Both the position numbers and the translations under genes were made by a program. Source: Hyphomicrobiales bacterium (GTDB lineage: Bacteria > Pseudomonadota > Alphaproteobacteria > Rhizobiales > Beijerinckiaceae). From it: 13,688 nt of DNA. This document shows positions 1 to 6,757 of this stretch, piece by piece. How positions within the stretch are numbered: the stretch's first letter is position 1; each line of letters opens with the position of its first letter. The DNA is taken from NCBI GenBank assembly GCA_025363375.1, contig JANYDZ010000418.1:1-13688 (forward strand), in the 5' to 3' direction. The notes beneath the pieces were generated by a model, which saw only the letters and a program-made list of their open reading frames with translations, did not search any database and had not been told where the DNA came from.

Positions 1-56
1 CCGAGGCGCGCAAAAAAAGCCGCGCAGGCCAACAGGGAACCACACAGTCTCAACAT
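1..56 (-). CDS. Partial CDS, N-terminus of a probable exported protein (runs off left edge)
   Basis: An ATG at 56-54 on the minus strand opens a frame with no stop up to the window edge. It reads MLRLCGSLLACAAFFARL. The short basic n-region and the run of Leu, Ala, Cys and Phe look like the start of a Sec signal peptide or a membrane anchor. A good Shine-Dalgarno, GGAG within CGGAGCG (minus strand, about 71-65), lies about 10 nt before the ATG. The Leu-Leu-Ala-Cys stretch could be a lipobox, but it lies early (C11) and I do not insist on it. The gene is divergent from the YcjX gene. Only 18 codons are visible, so the product cannot be named. The combination of a proper SD, a start codon and a hydrophobic N-terminus makes a real gene likely. 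Confidence 0.5.
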   Translation of the reverse strand, partial: MLRLCGSLLACAAFFARL

Positions 57-105
57 GTTCGAATCGCTCCGAAAATCCGCGATCAGTGTAACTTGCGTCT
101 GCCAA

Positions 106-122
106 GAAACGGTAAACGTTTC
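106..122. promoter_or_regulatory. Perfect 17-bp dyad, candidate operator
   Basis: GAAACG, five bases (GTAAA), then CGTTTC form a perfect inverted repeat. It includes the 8-bp palindrome AAACGTTT at 114-121. It is an AT-rich island in a GC-rich region and lies between two divergent genes, 50 nt before the minus-strand start and 213 nt before the YcjX start. Its size and symmetry fit a binding site for a dimeric regulator. The regulator is unknown. Confidence 0.35.
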
Positions 123-234
123 GTCTACTCGGGTGAAAAACTTCGAGTAGCGGCGCTGAAGACGCGCCCGATGACCTCTTGGAAAGCGCTGCTTGTCAAA
201 CCGGGCGGACGCGCCCGGCGGCGACCGGCGTTCG

Positions 235-276
235 CTATACGCGCGCGCGATCCCGACGCCCGCGACGGGGCGACAT
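235..276 (-). other. Possible 13-codon Arg-rich leader ORF with duplicated ribosome-binding segment
   Basis: On the minus strand the segment CGGAGCGATTCGAA (292-279) is followed 2 nt later by ATG (276-274). A short frame then reads MSPRRGRRDRARV and stops at TAG (237-235). Six of the 13 residues are Arg. The same 14-nt segment, with the same SD-like GGAG, precedes the ATG of the partial gene at 56. The mini-ORF lies 178 nt upstream of that gene on the same strand. It may be a leader peptide, a relic of a local duplication, or chance. Arg-rich translations are common in any GC-rich frame, so confidence is low. Confidence 0.2.
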
Positions 277-334
277 CTTTCGAATCGCTCCGTCCATGCC
301 TACATAGGGGCTTCAACCGACGCTGGGACCCGCC

Positions 335-1807
335 TTGCCGTTCCTCTCCGATCTCGCTTTCGAGACCAGCATCGCCGCGCGCAGTCTGGCTGACTATGTC
401 GCCGGCGGCGGCTTGCGGCTCGGCGTCACCGGGCTTTCCCGCGCCGGCAAGACAGTGTTTCTCACCGCGCTGATTCACAACCTCGCCAACAACGGCAAAC
501 TGCCGGTATTTCGCGTGTCGGCTGAGGGTCGCCTCGCCCGCGCGACTCTCGATCCACAACCCGATCTGCACGTGCCCCGCTTTGCCTACGAAGAACATCT
601 CGTTGCCCTCACCGGCGGCGTTGAAGGCGCCGAAAAACGCCGTTGGCCAAGCTCGACGCGCAACATTTCGGAACTGCGCGTCACTCTCGAATTCGAGCGT
701 CAAACGGGTTGGCGCAAGGGGCCGCGGAGTCTCGCGCTCGACATCGTCGACTATCCCGGCGAATGGCTGCTTGACCTGCCGCTGTTGACGAAAGATTACG
801 CGCAATGGTCGCGCGAGACGCTTGAAGCAAGCGCCGCCGCGGCGCGCGCGCCGCTCGCAGCGGACTGGCGCGGCTTTCTCGCCTCTCTGGATCCCGCCGC
901 GCCCTTCGTTGAAGAGACATCGCAAAAGGCGGCGGCCCTGTTCACCGCTTATCTGCGCGCCGCGCGCGGCGAAAAATACGCGCTCTCGACCCTGCCGCCG
1001 GGGCGCTTCCTCATGCCCGGCGATCTCGAGGGATCGCCGGCGTTGACCTTCGCGCCTTTGACCATCGTTGAAGGCGCCGAAATTCCCGACGGCTCGCTGG
1101 CAGCCATGATGCGGCGACGCTACGAGGCCTACAAAGCCGTCGTCGTGAAACCCTTTTTCCGCGATCATTTTGCCCGGCTCGACCGTCAGATCGTGCTGGT
1201 CGACGCGCTCTCCGCGCTGAACTCCGGCCCGGCCGCGGTGCGCGATCTCGAAACCGCGATGACCGATGTTCTCACCGCCTTTCGAGCCGGACGCTCAAGC
1301 CTGCTCGGTCAAATCTTCCGTCCCCGCATTGACAAAATTCTGTTTGCCGCGACGAAGGCCGATCATCTGCATCACACCAGTCATGACAGGCTGGAGGCGA
1401 TCCTGCGCCATCTCGTCGCGCGCGCCATCAACCGCGCCGAAGCGCAAGGCAGCGACATCGACGTGATCGCGCTCGCCGCCGTGCGCGCCACGCGCGAAGC
1501 CAGCGTCAAGCATGGGGGCGGGACGCTCGACGCGATCGTTGGCGTGCCGCTTGACGGCGAGCGCGTCAATGGCGATCTCTTCGACGGCAAGGCCGAGGCG
1601 GCAATCTTTCCCGGCGATCTGCCGGCCGACCCGCGCGCGGTCTTTCGCGGCGACGCCCTGGCGGTGCCCGACGGCGAGGGCGACTACCGCTTCGTGCGCT
1701 TTCGCCCGCCCGCGGCCCAGCTCAACGCGAGGGGCGAATTCGCGCCATTGCCGCACATCAGGCTCGACCGGGCGCTGGAGTTTTTGCTGGGGGACCGGCT
1801 GGCGTAA
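335..1807 (+). CDS. ycjX: YcjX-family (DUF463) P-loop NTPase-like protein
   Basis: This is a 490-residue protein of the YcjX/DUF463 family, cytosolic P-loop proteins with a GTPase-like fold whose role is poorly defined (E. coli ycjX is a heat-shock gene). Walker A is GLSRAGKT at residues 33-40. The family hallmark DYPGEW is at 139-144, in the Walker B/switch position. A TKAD motif at 340-343 resembles the guanine-specificity motif. The length is usual for the family. The start is TTG at 335: an in-frame stop lies at 305-307, no in-frame ATG precedes Walker A, and the N-terminal helix before GVTGLSRAGKT matches the family. The SD is weak. The usual alphaproteobacterial downstream partner, a DUF697/YcjF-like membrane protein, is missing here. 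A convergent peptidase gene begins 7 nt after the stop instead. Family assignment is firm; biochemical function is not known. Confidence 0.93.
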   Translation: MPFLSDLAFETSIAARSLADYVAGGGLRLGVTGLSRAGKTVFLTALIHNLANNGKLPVFRVSAEGRLARATLDPQPDLHVPRFAYEEHLVALTGGVEGAEKRRWPSSTRNISELRVTLEFERQTGWRKGPRSLALDIVDYPGEWLLDLPLLTKDYAQWSRETLEASAAAARAPLAADWRGFLASLDPAAPFVEETSQKAAALFTAYLRAARGEKYALSTLPPGRFLMPGDLEGSPALTFAPLTIVEGAEIPDGSLAAMMRRRYEAYKAVVVKPFFRDHFARLDRQIVLVDALSALNSGPAAVRDLETAMTDVLTAFRAGRSSLLGQIFRPRIDKILFAATKADHLHHTSHDRLEAILRHLVARAINRAEAQGSDIDVIALAAVRATREASVKHGGGTLDAIVGVPLDGERVNGDLFDGKAEAAIFPGDLPADPRAVFRGDALAVPDGEGDYRFVRFRPPAAQLNARGEFAPLPHIRLDRALEFLLGDRLA

Positions 1808-1814
1808 GCGCAGG

Positions 1815-3173
1815 TCACCGGCAGCGCGCGACTTCCTTCACGTCGCGAATAACGCAATCGGCGTTGTACCCGTCGGCTTTCGGCGCGACAATCACCGTCG
1901 TCAGCTTTTCCGGCATGCGCGCGCGCAGCACGCGGTTAACTTCAATTGCGGGCGTGGCGCGCATCCGTTCCGTATAAAGCGCCTCATCCTCAGCGGTGCG
2001 GCTCGTGCGCAGCATGTTGACCAGCGCGTAGGCCTTGCCGCCAGGCTCCGCCGCGCCTTTGTCGATGCTCGTCGCCAGCAAACTGCGCGAGGCCTCGTTC
2101 TCGACTTCGCTCACGCCGTTGAGGCGCCAGTTTTCATATTCCTCGCGAGCCCGTTTGAGCCCTCCGGCCGCCAGATCATTGGCGAGCGCCGAGCGAATGG
2201 AGAAGCTACGCTGCCCCGGCGCCGCCTGCCCGATGCCCGAACCAATTCCATAGGTCGCGCCTTGCTCGCCGCGCACCGCTTTGCCGAGCCGGCGGTCCAT
2301 GCCGCCGCCAAGCACATTGTTTCCGATCGTCACGGCCGGCCCTTCCGACGCCTCGATATTGACCGCGTTTTCCAGAACGATGGCGGTCTGCGCGCCCTCG
2401 CGCTCCAGCACAATGGTTTTTGCGGGATAGACGGGCGCGGGCGCGACACCGGCTTTCACAGCGGCCTTTTCCGGCAATTGCGAAAAATTCTTGTCGATCA
2501 TGACGCCGAAAGCCGCCGCGTCTTGAGCGCCAACCGCGACAATCGTCAGATTGTCGCGCGCAAACACCTCGCGCCGCCACAAATCCGCGTCGCCCGCTGT
2601 GATTTTCGCGACCTCGTCGGGCTCGCTCCAGCGCCCGAAAGGCCCATTGACCAGCACCAGTTGCCGCATGACGAGACCCGCGAGCGAGCCGCGGTCCTGC
2701 TCCTGCCGCGCCCGGCCATCGGCGGACGATTTGCGCAACCGTTCGATGTCCTTGTCGCGCAGCGCGGGCTCCGTGACGATGTGAAAACACGCGTCCAACG
2801 CCTCCGCGATATCCTCCGGCTTCGCCTCCACCGAGAAAACCGATGACATAATGTTCGCCGAAACGCCGCAGCGGGCTTGCACATCCTTCATCTGCTCGTT
2901 GAACTCGCCTGACGACATGCCCTTGGGGCCGTAGCCCATGAGCGCGGCGCCCACCAGCGGCGCTGCGATTTTGTCGGCGTGATTGAGCGCGAAAGCGTCG
3001 GCAAAATCAGCGACAATCACCGCGCGCTGCGCGTCCACGCGCTGCAAATGCCAGAAAGGCAGCCCACCCAGCGTTTTCGCGAGACCGAACATTTCAGCCC
3101 CCTGCGCGAACGCCATGCCGGCGCAGCAGGCAAGACTTGCGACAAGAGTTCGAGTTATTCCGAAAACAGCCAT
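1815..3173 (-). CDS. M16-family peptidase-like protein lacking the HxxEH zinc motif (non-catalytic partner)
   Basis: This is the second gene of an M16 (insulinase/processing-peptidase family) pair, about 452 residues, probably periplasmic. The N-terminus (MAVFGITRTLVASLACCAG, then MAFAQGAE) is a clear Sec signal peptide with cleavage near AFA-QG. Where active M16 proteins carry HxxEH there is only a PLVGAALMGYG stretch (about residues 72-82), so it should not bind zinc. The C-terminal domain keeps the substrate-binding Arg/Tyr arrangement seen in M16 subunits (R301 and Y308 within RGEQGATYG). I prefer the ATG at 3173, which follows GGGGAAATCAC. An ATG at 3200 overlaps the upstream stop as ATGA and would add nine residues, but it has no visible SD. 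Coupling to the upstream protease gene is likely either way. Expected role: the non-catalytic half of a heterodimeric periplasmic protease. Substrate unknown. Confidence 0.9.
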   Translation of the reverse strand: MAVFGITRTLVASLACCAGMAFAQGAEMFGLAKTLGGLPFWHLQRVDAQRAVIVADFADAFALNHADKIAAPLVGAALMGYGPKGMSSGEFNEQMKDVQARCGVSANIMSSVFSVEAKPEDIAEALDACFHIVTEPALRDKDIERLRKSSADGRARQEQDRGSLAGLVMRQLVLVNGPFGRWSEPDEVAKITAGDADLWRREVFARDNLTIVAVGAQDAAAFGVMIDKNFSQLPEKAAVKAGVAPAPVYPAKTIVLEREGAQTAIVLENAVNIEASEGPAVTIGNNVLGGGMDRRLGKAVRGEQGATYGIGSGIGQAAPGQRSFSIRSALANDLAAGGLKRAREEYENWRLNGVSEVENEASRSLLATSIDKGAAEPGGKAYALVNMLRTSRTAEDEALYTERMRATPAIEVNRVLRARMPEKLTTVIVAPKADGYNADCVIRDVKEVARCR

Positions 3174-3196
3174 GTGATTTCCCCGGCGACAAAGGT

Positions 3197-4534
3197 TCAT
3201 TTTTGCGGCGTCAGGACGCCGAAGACTTGCCGGCCAGGCCCCGCCATGGCTTTCAGAACCGGCGCCATCCCTGGCGCGGTCACAGCCGCCAGCCGCTCGC
3301 CCCGCGTCAGCCAGTCGGCATAGGAACTATTATTCGAGAACCACGATTGCAGCGCCGACAATGACTTCTGCGGGTCCTTGTCGATTTCCTGATTGCTCGA
3401 CGCCCGGCGTTTTTTCAACCGTTCAACGACCGACGCCTCAACGCCGCTCTTCTCAAGATTGGCGAAATACGCGGCAATCTCGGCTTTCATCGCCTCCGGC
3501 GTCGTCGCGTCTTCCAGTGTCGCGGCGACGGAATACCACATGGCGCCGGCGCCAATCGGGGTCACAGAAACATGAATCTGCGACACAAGCCGCCTGTTTT
3601 CAACGAAAACATCTTGCAGACTGCCCTTGATCTGGCTGTTGAGGTAATCGAATAAAATGGCGTTCGATATCCCGGTTTGCAGAGGATCGGCGTCTTCGTA
3701 GCGCACGATTTTCTCCAGCAACACTTCGCGGCGTTGCGCTTCGGGATCGTTCACGCTGACAAGCCCGTCGAGAGGTTCGAAACTGCGGCGCGCGTCCAGC
3801 CAGGCGCGCGAGGGAACCTTCTTTCTGGGCAGCGGATCGATGTATTTCGCGGCCAGCGCCTTCACGTCATCCGCGCCGACCGGCCCATACACGAGAAAAT
3901 TGATGTTGTTCTTGGCGTACCAACGCTGATGAAAAGCCTTCGCCTTCTCAACGCTGAACGCCGCAATGTCCTCCTTGCTTCCGATCACCGGCTGGCTGAT
4001 GGGATGATCGGGTTGCAGCTTTTTGTTCATCGCCGTGTAGAAATTTCTGCGCACGGAGTCCGATTTGCGAAAATTAAACTCCTGCAGCACAACGTTGCGT
4101 TCGCGCGCCGCCGCGTCCTCCGCGATGTCGATGCCGCGCAGCCGCTCGGAATAACGATCGAACAATTTTTCGAGATCGGCCACGACCTGCCCCTCGCGCG
4201 CCGGCGCGGTCTGGTAATAGGCGGTCGCCTGCATCGATGTGAATGCGTTGGTCTGCCCGGCCGCGAAAACCTGCGCGGTGTTGAATTCCTGTTTCCCGTC
4301 GCGGCCGATAAACATGAGATGTTCGAGGTAATGGGCAAGGCCGGCGCATTGCCCTCCCTCCTCGTCGCGGCAACCCGCGTTGACGACCATCCAGAGCGTG
4401 ATGACCTTGGCCTTCGGGTCCGGCAACAGGAAAACATTGTCGCCGATTTTCACCTCGGGGCCGGCCAGCGCAAACCCGGCGTGGGCAAACGCGGCCCAAG
4501 CTCCCGCGACAGCCGATATCACCCAGCCCCTCAT
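3197..4534 (-). CDS. M16-family zinc metallopeptidase (insulinase-like), exported
   Basis: This is a 445-residue M16 peptidase. The N-terminal segment MRGWVISAVAGAWAAFAHAG, followed by FALAG, is a Sec signal peptide with probable cleavage after ALA near residue 24, so the enzyme acts in the periplasm. The inverted zinc motif is H68-Y-L-E71-H72. H68 and H72 bind zinc, E71 is the catalytic base, and E152 in the RERNVVLQE stretch is the third ligand, as in pitrilysin (paired with E145). The start at 4534 has a good SD (GGAAGGGTGA, about 5 nt before ATG). Its stop overlaps the possible early start of the next gene by 4 nt (ATGA, 3200-3197). Active/inactive M16 pairs of this kind are common in proteobacteria and resemble the alpha/beta subunits of mitochondrial processing peptidase. 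Transcription probably starts in the intergenic region shared with hyuA. Substrate unknown. Confidence 0.94.
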   Translation of the reverse strand: MRGWVISAVAGAWAAFAHAGFALAGPEVKIGDNVFLLPDPKAKVITLWMVVNAGCRDEEGGQCAGLAHYLEHLMFIGRDGKQEFNTAQVFAAGQTNAFTSMQATAYYQTAPAREGQVVADLEKLFDRYSERLRGIDIAEDAAARERNVVLQEFNFRKSDSVRRNFYTAMNKKLQPDHPISQPVIGSKEDIAAFSVEKAKAFHQRWYAKNNINFLVYGPVGADDVKALAAKYIDPLPRKKVPSRAWLDARRSFEPLDGLVSVNDPEAQRREVLLEKIVRYEDADPLQTGISNAILFDYLNSQIKGSLQDVFVENRRLVSQIHVSVTPIGAGAMWYSVAATLEDATTPEAMKAEIAAYFANLEKSGVEASVVERLKKRRASSNQEIDKDPQKSLSALQSWFSNNSSYADWLTRGERLAAVTAPGMAPVLKAMAGPGRQVFGVLTPQK

Positions 4535-4584
4535 GCAATCACCCTTCCGTAAATGCGCCGCCGCAGGCTACGCCGAACGGAGCC

Positions 4585-4614
4585 AGAATAGCAATGCGGC
4601 AGCGGCGCGCTCGA
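4585..4614 (-). promoter_or_regulatory. Weak candidate promoter for the M16 pair
   Basis: On the minus strand a -10-like TATTCT (4590-4585) lies 18 nt downstream of TCGAGC (4614-4609). The -10 matches 4 of 6 consensus bases and the -35 only 3 of 6. Its position about 50 nt before the protease start is plausible. It is the best pair I could find on this strand, but it is weak. Confidence 0.22.
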
Positions 4615-4618
4615 CGGG

Positions 4619-4647
4619 TTTACGGCCTTGAATTCGCCCGGTAGAAC
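4619..4647 (+). promoter_or_regulatory. Candidate sigma-70 promoter for the hyu operon
   Basis: TTTACG (4619-4624) and TAGAAC (4642-4647) are separated by exactly 17 nt. Each matches 4 of 6 consensus bases. Transcription would begin near 4654, inside a 10-bp palindrome TGCGCGCGCA (4648-4657), giving a leader of about 45 nt before hyuA. No better pair was seen in 4535-4698. Confidence 0.33.
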
Positions 4648-4656
4648 TGCGCGCGC

Positions 4657-4680
4657 ACGTTAAACTCATGTTGTTCACGT
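4657..4680. promoter_or_regulatory. Imperfect dyad between promoter and hyuA, candidate operator
   Basis: ACGTTAAAC (4657-4665) and GTTCACGT (4673-4680) are inverted repeats with one unpaired base, separated by TCATGTT. The dyad lies just after the predicted hyuA transcription start and immediately before the AAGGA ribosome-binding site. A bound repressor there would block the operon, or the RNA could fold over the leader. No regulator gene is present in the window. Confidence 0.3.
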
Positions 4681-4682
4681 AT

Positions 4683-4687
4683 AAGGA
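4683..4687 (+). promoter_or_regulatory. Ribosome-binding site deciding the hyuA start
   Basis: AAGGA lies 11 nt before the ATG at 4699, a usable distance. An earlier in-frame ATG at 4687 overlaps the last base of this element and so could not use it. This supports initiation at 4699, which gives a protein beginning MADYRLTVDTGGT, in line with the family. Confidence 0.55.
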
Positions 4688-4698
4688 TGCGAGCTGGG

Positions 4699-6756
4699 AT
4701 GGCCGACTACAGATTGACCGTCGACACCGGGGGCACGTTCTCCGATTTTGTCTATGTGAACGACGAAACGCGCGAAGTCGCCATCGCCAAGGTCCCCTCG
4801 ACGCCGGACGATCCTTCGCGCGCCATTCTCGCCGGCGTCGAGCTGTTGATCGCCACGGGCGTCGCGCCGAAGGACATCAAATATTTCTGCCACGGCACCA
4901 CCGTCAGCACCAACGCCCTGCTGGAAGGCAAGGGCGTGCGCTGCGGCCTGCTGGTGACAAAGGGTTTTCGCGGCATATACGAAGTCGCGGAGCAATCGCG
5001 CCCGCACGGCCCCGCCATTTTCGACATTCTCTATGACCGCCCCGCCAAGCTCGTCCCGCCAAGCCGCACCGGCGAAGTCAGCGAGCGCGTGGCCTTTGAC
5101 GGGCAAGTGCTGCTGCCGCTCGACGAGGACGCGTTGCGCAAAACCGTCCGCGAACTTCGCGAGGAGGACGTGCAGGCCGTCGCTGTGTGCCTCCTGTTCT
5201 CGTTTTTGGCCCCGCGGCACGAACGCCGCGTGCGCGAAATCATCAACGAGGAAATCCCGGGCTGCAACGTCTCGCTCTCCAGCGAAATCGTGCCGCAGAT
5301 CCGCGAATATTATCGCCTATCGACGACCATCATCAACGCGTACCTGTCGCCCATCCTCGCGCGTTACATCGAGAACCTCGACGACAGGCTCAATCAGGCG
5401 GGCGTGACGACGCCGCAAAAATACATCATGCAGTCGAACGGCGGCATGTCGACCTTTTCCGCCACCGCGAAGAAAGCCGTCGCCACCGTTCTCTCGGGGC
5501 CCGCCGGCGGCATCATGGCGAGCCTGCAAGCATGCGGCGCCACGGGCTTCAAAAATCTCGTGACCTTCGACATGGGCGGCACAAGCTGCGATGTCGCGCT
5601 GATCAAGGACGGCGAACCCTCCGTTTCCAACCGCGGCAAGGTCGAGGGACGCGATGTCGCTCTCCCCATGATCGACATCAACACCGTCAGCGCCGGCGGC
5701 GGCACGCTCGCGCGCGTCGATCGCTTCGGCGAACTTACCGTCGGCCCGCAAAGCGCAGGCGCCGTGCCGGGCCCCGCGTGCTACATGCGCGGCGGCGATC
5801 AGCCAACCATCACAGATTGCAACCTTGTCCTGGGCAATCTCGGCGAAGACAATTTCCTGGCAGGCAGGATGAAGCTTGACCGCGCACTGGCCCGCGCCGC
5901 CGTTGAGAACGCCGTCGCCAGGCCGCTCGGCATGGAAATCGAAGCCGCCGCTGAAGGCGTCGTGCGCATCATCAACGTAAAGATGCAGGAGGCCATCAAG
6001 GCGATCTCCACCATGCGCGGTCACGATCTGCGCGACTTCATGCTGCTGGCGTTTGGCGGCGCGGGGCCCCTGCACGCCTGCGCGATCGCGAAAGAGCTGG
6101 GCATGGCCGGCGTCATCGTGCCGCTCTATCCAGGCGTCTATTCCGCCATGGGCCTCGTCATGTCCGACGTGAAGCACGATTATATCCGCTCGCGCATGAC
6201 CAATCTTGCAAACGCCGACGAGGCCGCCATCAACGCCGTCTTCGCCGAGCTCGAAGCCGAGGCCCGCGCCGACTTGCGCGATGAAAGCTTCCCGGAAGAC
6301 CGCGTATTCATCGAATACGCGCTCGACATGCGCTATGCCGGTCAAGGCTATGAAATGACCCTGCCCTGTTCCGCGCCGTTGCGGGCCGGCGACCTCAAGA
6401 CCTTGCGCCGCGCGTTCGATGAAGAACACAAAAAGACCTTCGGCCACACCGCCCCCGACGAACCCGTGGAAATCGTCTCGTGGCGCCTGCGCGGCGTGGG
6501 ACGCGTGCCGCCCGTCGATCTCCCGACGTTCAAACCGACCGGCGAAAAGCTCGAAGCCGCCCTGCGCGAGACGCGCCCCGTGCGCTTCGACGGCGCAAGC
6601 GTGAGCTGTCCGGTCTACCAACGCGAACATCTCGACGTCGGCGTGACCTTCCACGGCCCGGCTGTCGTCGATCAGCTCGATTGCACGACGGTGATCCCGC
6701 CGGGCGGAAAAGTTCGCGTCGATGAATACCGCAATCTCATCATCGGAGCCGCATGA
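4699..6756 (+). CDS. hyuA: Hydantoinase/oxoprolinase family protein, subunit A (HyuA-like)
   Basis: This is the 685-residue ATP-binding subunit of the HyuA/HyuB family, whose members open hydantoins, 5-oxoproline or caprolactam, or carboxylate ketones, using ATP. Order of parts: Hydant_A N-terminal domain (about 1-180) with phosphate loop DTGGT at residues 9-13; central Hydantoinase_A domain (about 200-490) with SGPAGG at 266-271, a second phosphate loop DMGGT at 291-295 and GGAGP at 453-457; and a C-terminal domain (about 500-685) with the YAGQGYE stretch. These are the actin/sugar-kinase-like ATP site elements. The length is normal for the bacterial stand-alone subunit. There is no signal peptide, so it is cytosolic. 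The stop at 6754-6756 is one base before the hyuB start, so the two are surely co-expressed. Family is certain; substrate is not. Acetone and acetophenone carboxylases need extra subunits that are absent here, which mildly favours amide-ring opening. Confidence 0.95.
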   Translation: MADYRLTVDTGGTFSDFVYVNDETREVAIAKVPSTPDDPSRAILAGVELLIATGVAPKDIKYFCHGTTVSTNALLEGKGVRCGLLVTKGFRGIYEVAEQSRPHGPAIFDILYDRPAKLVPPSRTGEVSERVAFDGQVLLPLDEDALRKTVRELREEDVQAVAVCLLFSFLAPRHERRVREIINEEIPGCNVSLSSEIVPQIREYYRLSTTIINAYLSPILARYIENLDDRLNQAGVTTPQKYIMQSNGGMSTFSATAKKAVATVLSGPAGGIMASLQACGATGFKNLVTFDMGGTSCDVALIKDGEPSVSNRGKVEGRDVALPMIDINTVSAGGGTLARVDRFGELTVGPQSAGAVPGPACYMRGGDQPTITDCNLVLGNLGEDNFLAGRMKLDRALARAAVENAVARPLGMEIEAAAEGVVRIINVKMQEAIKAISTMRGHDLRDFMLLAFGGAGPLHACAIAKELGMAGVIVPLYPGVYSAMGLVMSDVKHDYIRSRMTNLANADEAAINAVFAELEAEARADLRDESFPEDRVFIEYALDMRYAGQGYEMTLPCSAPLRAGDLKTLRRAFDEEHKKTFGHTAPDEPVEIVSWRLRGVGRVPPVDLPTFKPTGEKLEAALRETRPVRFDGASVSCPVYQREHLDVGVTFHGPAVVDQLDCTTVIPPGGKVRVDEYRNLIIGAA

Positions 6757-6757
6757 C

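Larger units (their letters stand above)
57..334. promoter_or_regulatory. Divergent intergenic region between the partial minus-strand gene and the YcjX gene
   Basis: This 278-nt stretch separates two divergent starts and should hold both promoters. It contains a perfect inverted repeat, GAAACG-N5-CGTTTC, at 106-122. It also contains a 14-bp direct repeat (TTCGAATCGCTCCG at 58-71 and 279-292) and a GC hairpin, CCGGGCG-GACG-CGCCCGG, at 201-218. I found no convincing sigma-70 promoter for either gene. Isolated -10-like or -35-like hexamers (TATACG at 236-241, TTGTCA at 193-198) do not pair at 16-18 nt. Open frames crossing the region on the plus strand (from about 93 and 193) show no recognisable protein and overlap the YcjX start, so they are not called. 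Confidence 0.6.

Noticed and set aside
201..218. Hairpin CCGGGCG-GACG-CGCCCGG before ycjX, considered as a terminator
   Set aside because: The stem is perfect, but no U tract follows on the plus strand and only TTTG follows on the minus strand, and no gene ends nearby on either strand.
93..473. 126-codon plus-strand frame through the intergenic region before ycjX
   Set aside because: It overlaps the YcjX N-terminus in another frame, is rich in Arg and Pro, has no SD and no recognisable domain.
125..1168. 347-codon minus-strand frame opposite ycjX
   Set aside because: It lies opposite the Walker A and DYPGEW coding region. The translation is compositionally biased and matches no family.
1805..1817. 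Search for a bidirectional terminator between ycjX and the M16 pair
   Set aside because: Only 7 nt separate the stops, and no stem with a T tract could be drawn across them.
1512..2846. 444-codon plus-strand frame across the end of ycjX and the second M16 gene
   Set aside because: It overlaps two well-supported genes in other frames and has no recognisable domain. Its length is explained by high GC and few stop codons.
3677..4552. 291-codon plus-strand frame opposite the first M16 gene
   Set aside because: It is antisense to the HxxEH-bearing peptidase, lacks motifs and an SD, and has shadow-like composition.
6722..6757. Earlier in-frame ATG for hyuB inside the hyuA 3' end
   Set aside because: The ATG at 6758 has GGAG 9 nt ahead and gives the expected N-terminus. 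The upstream option adds 12 unlike residues and no SD was identified for it.
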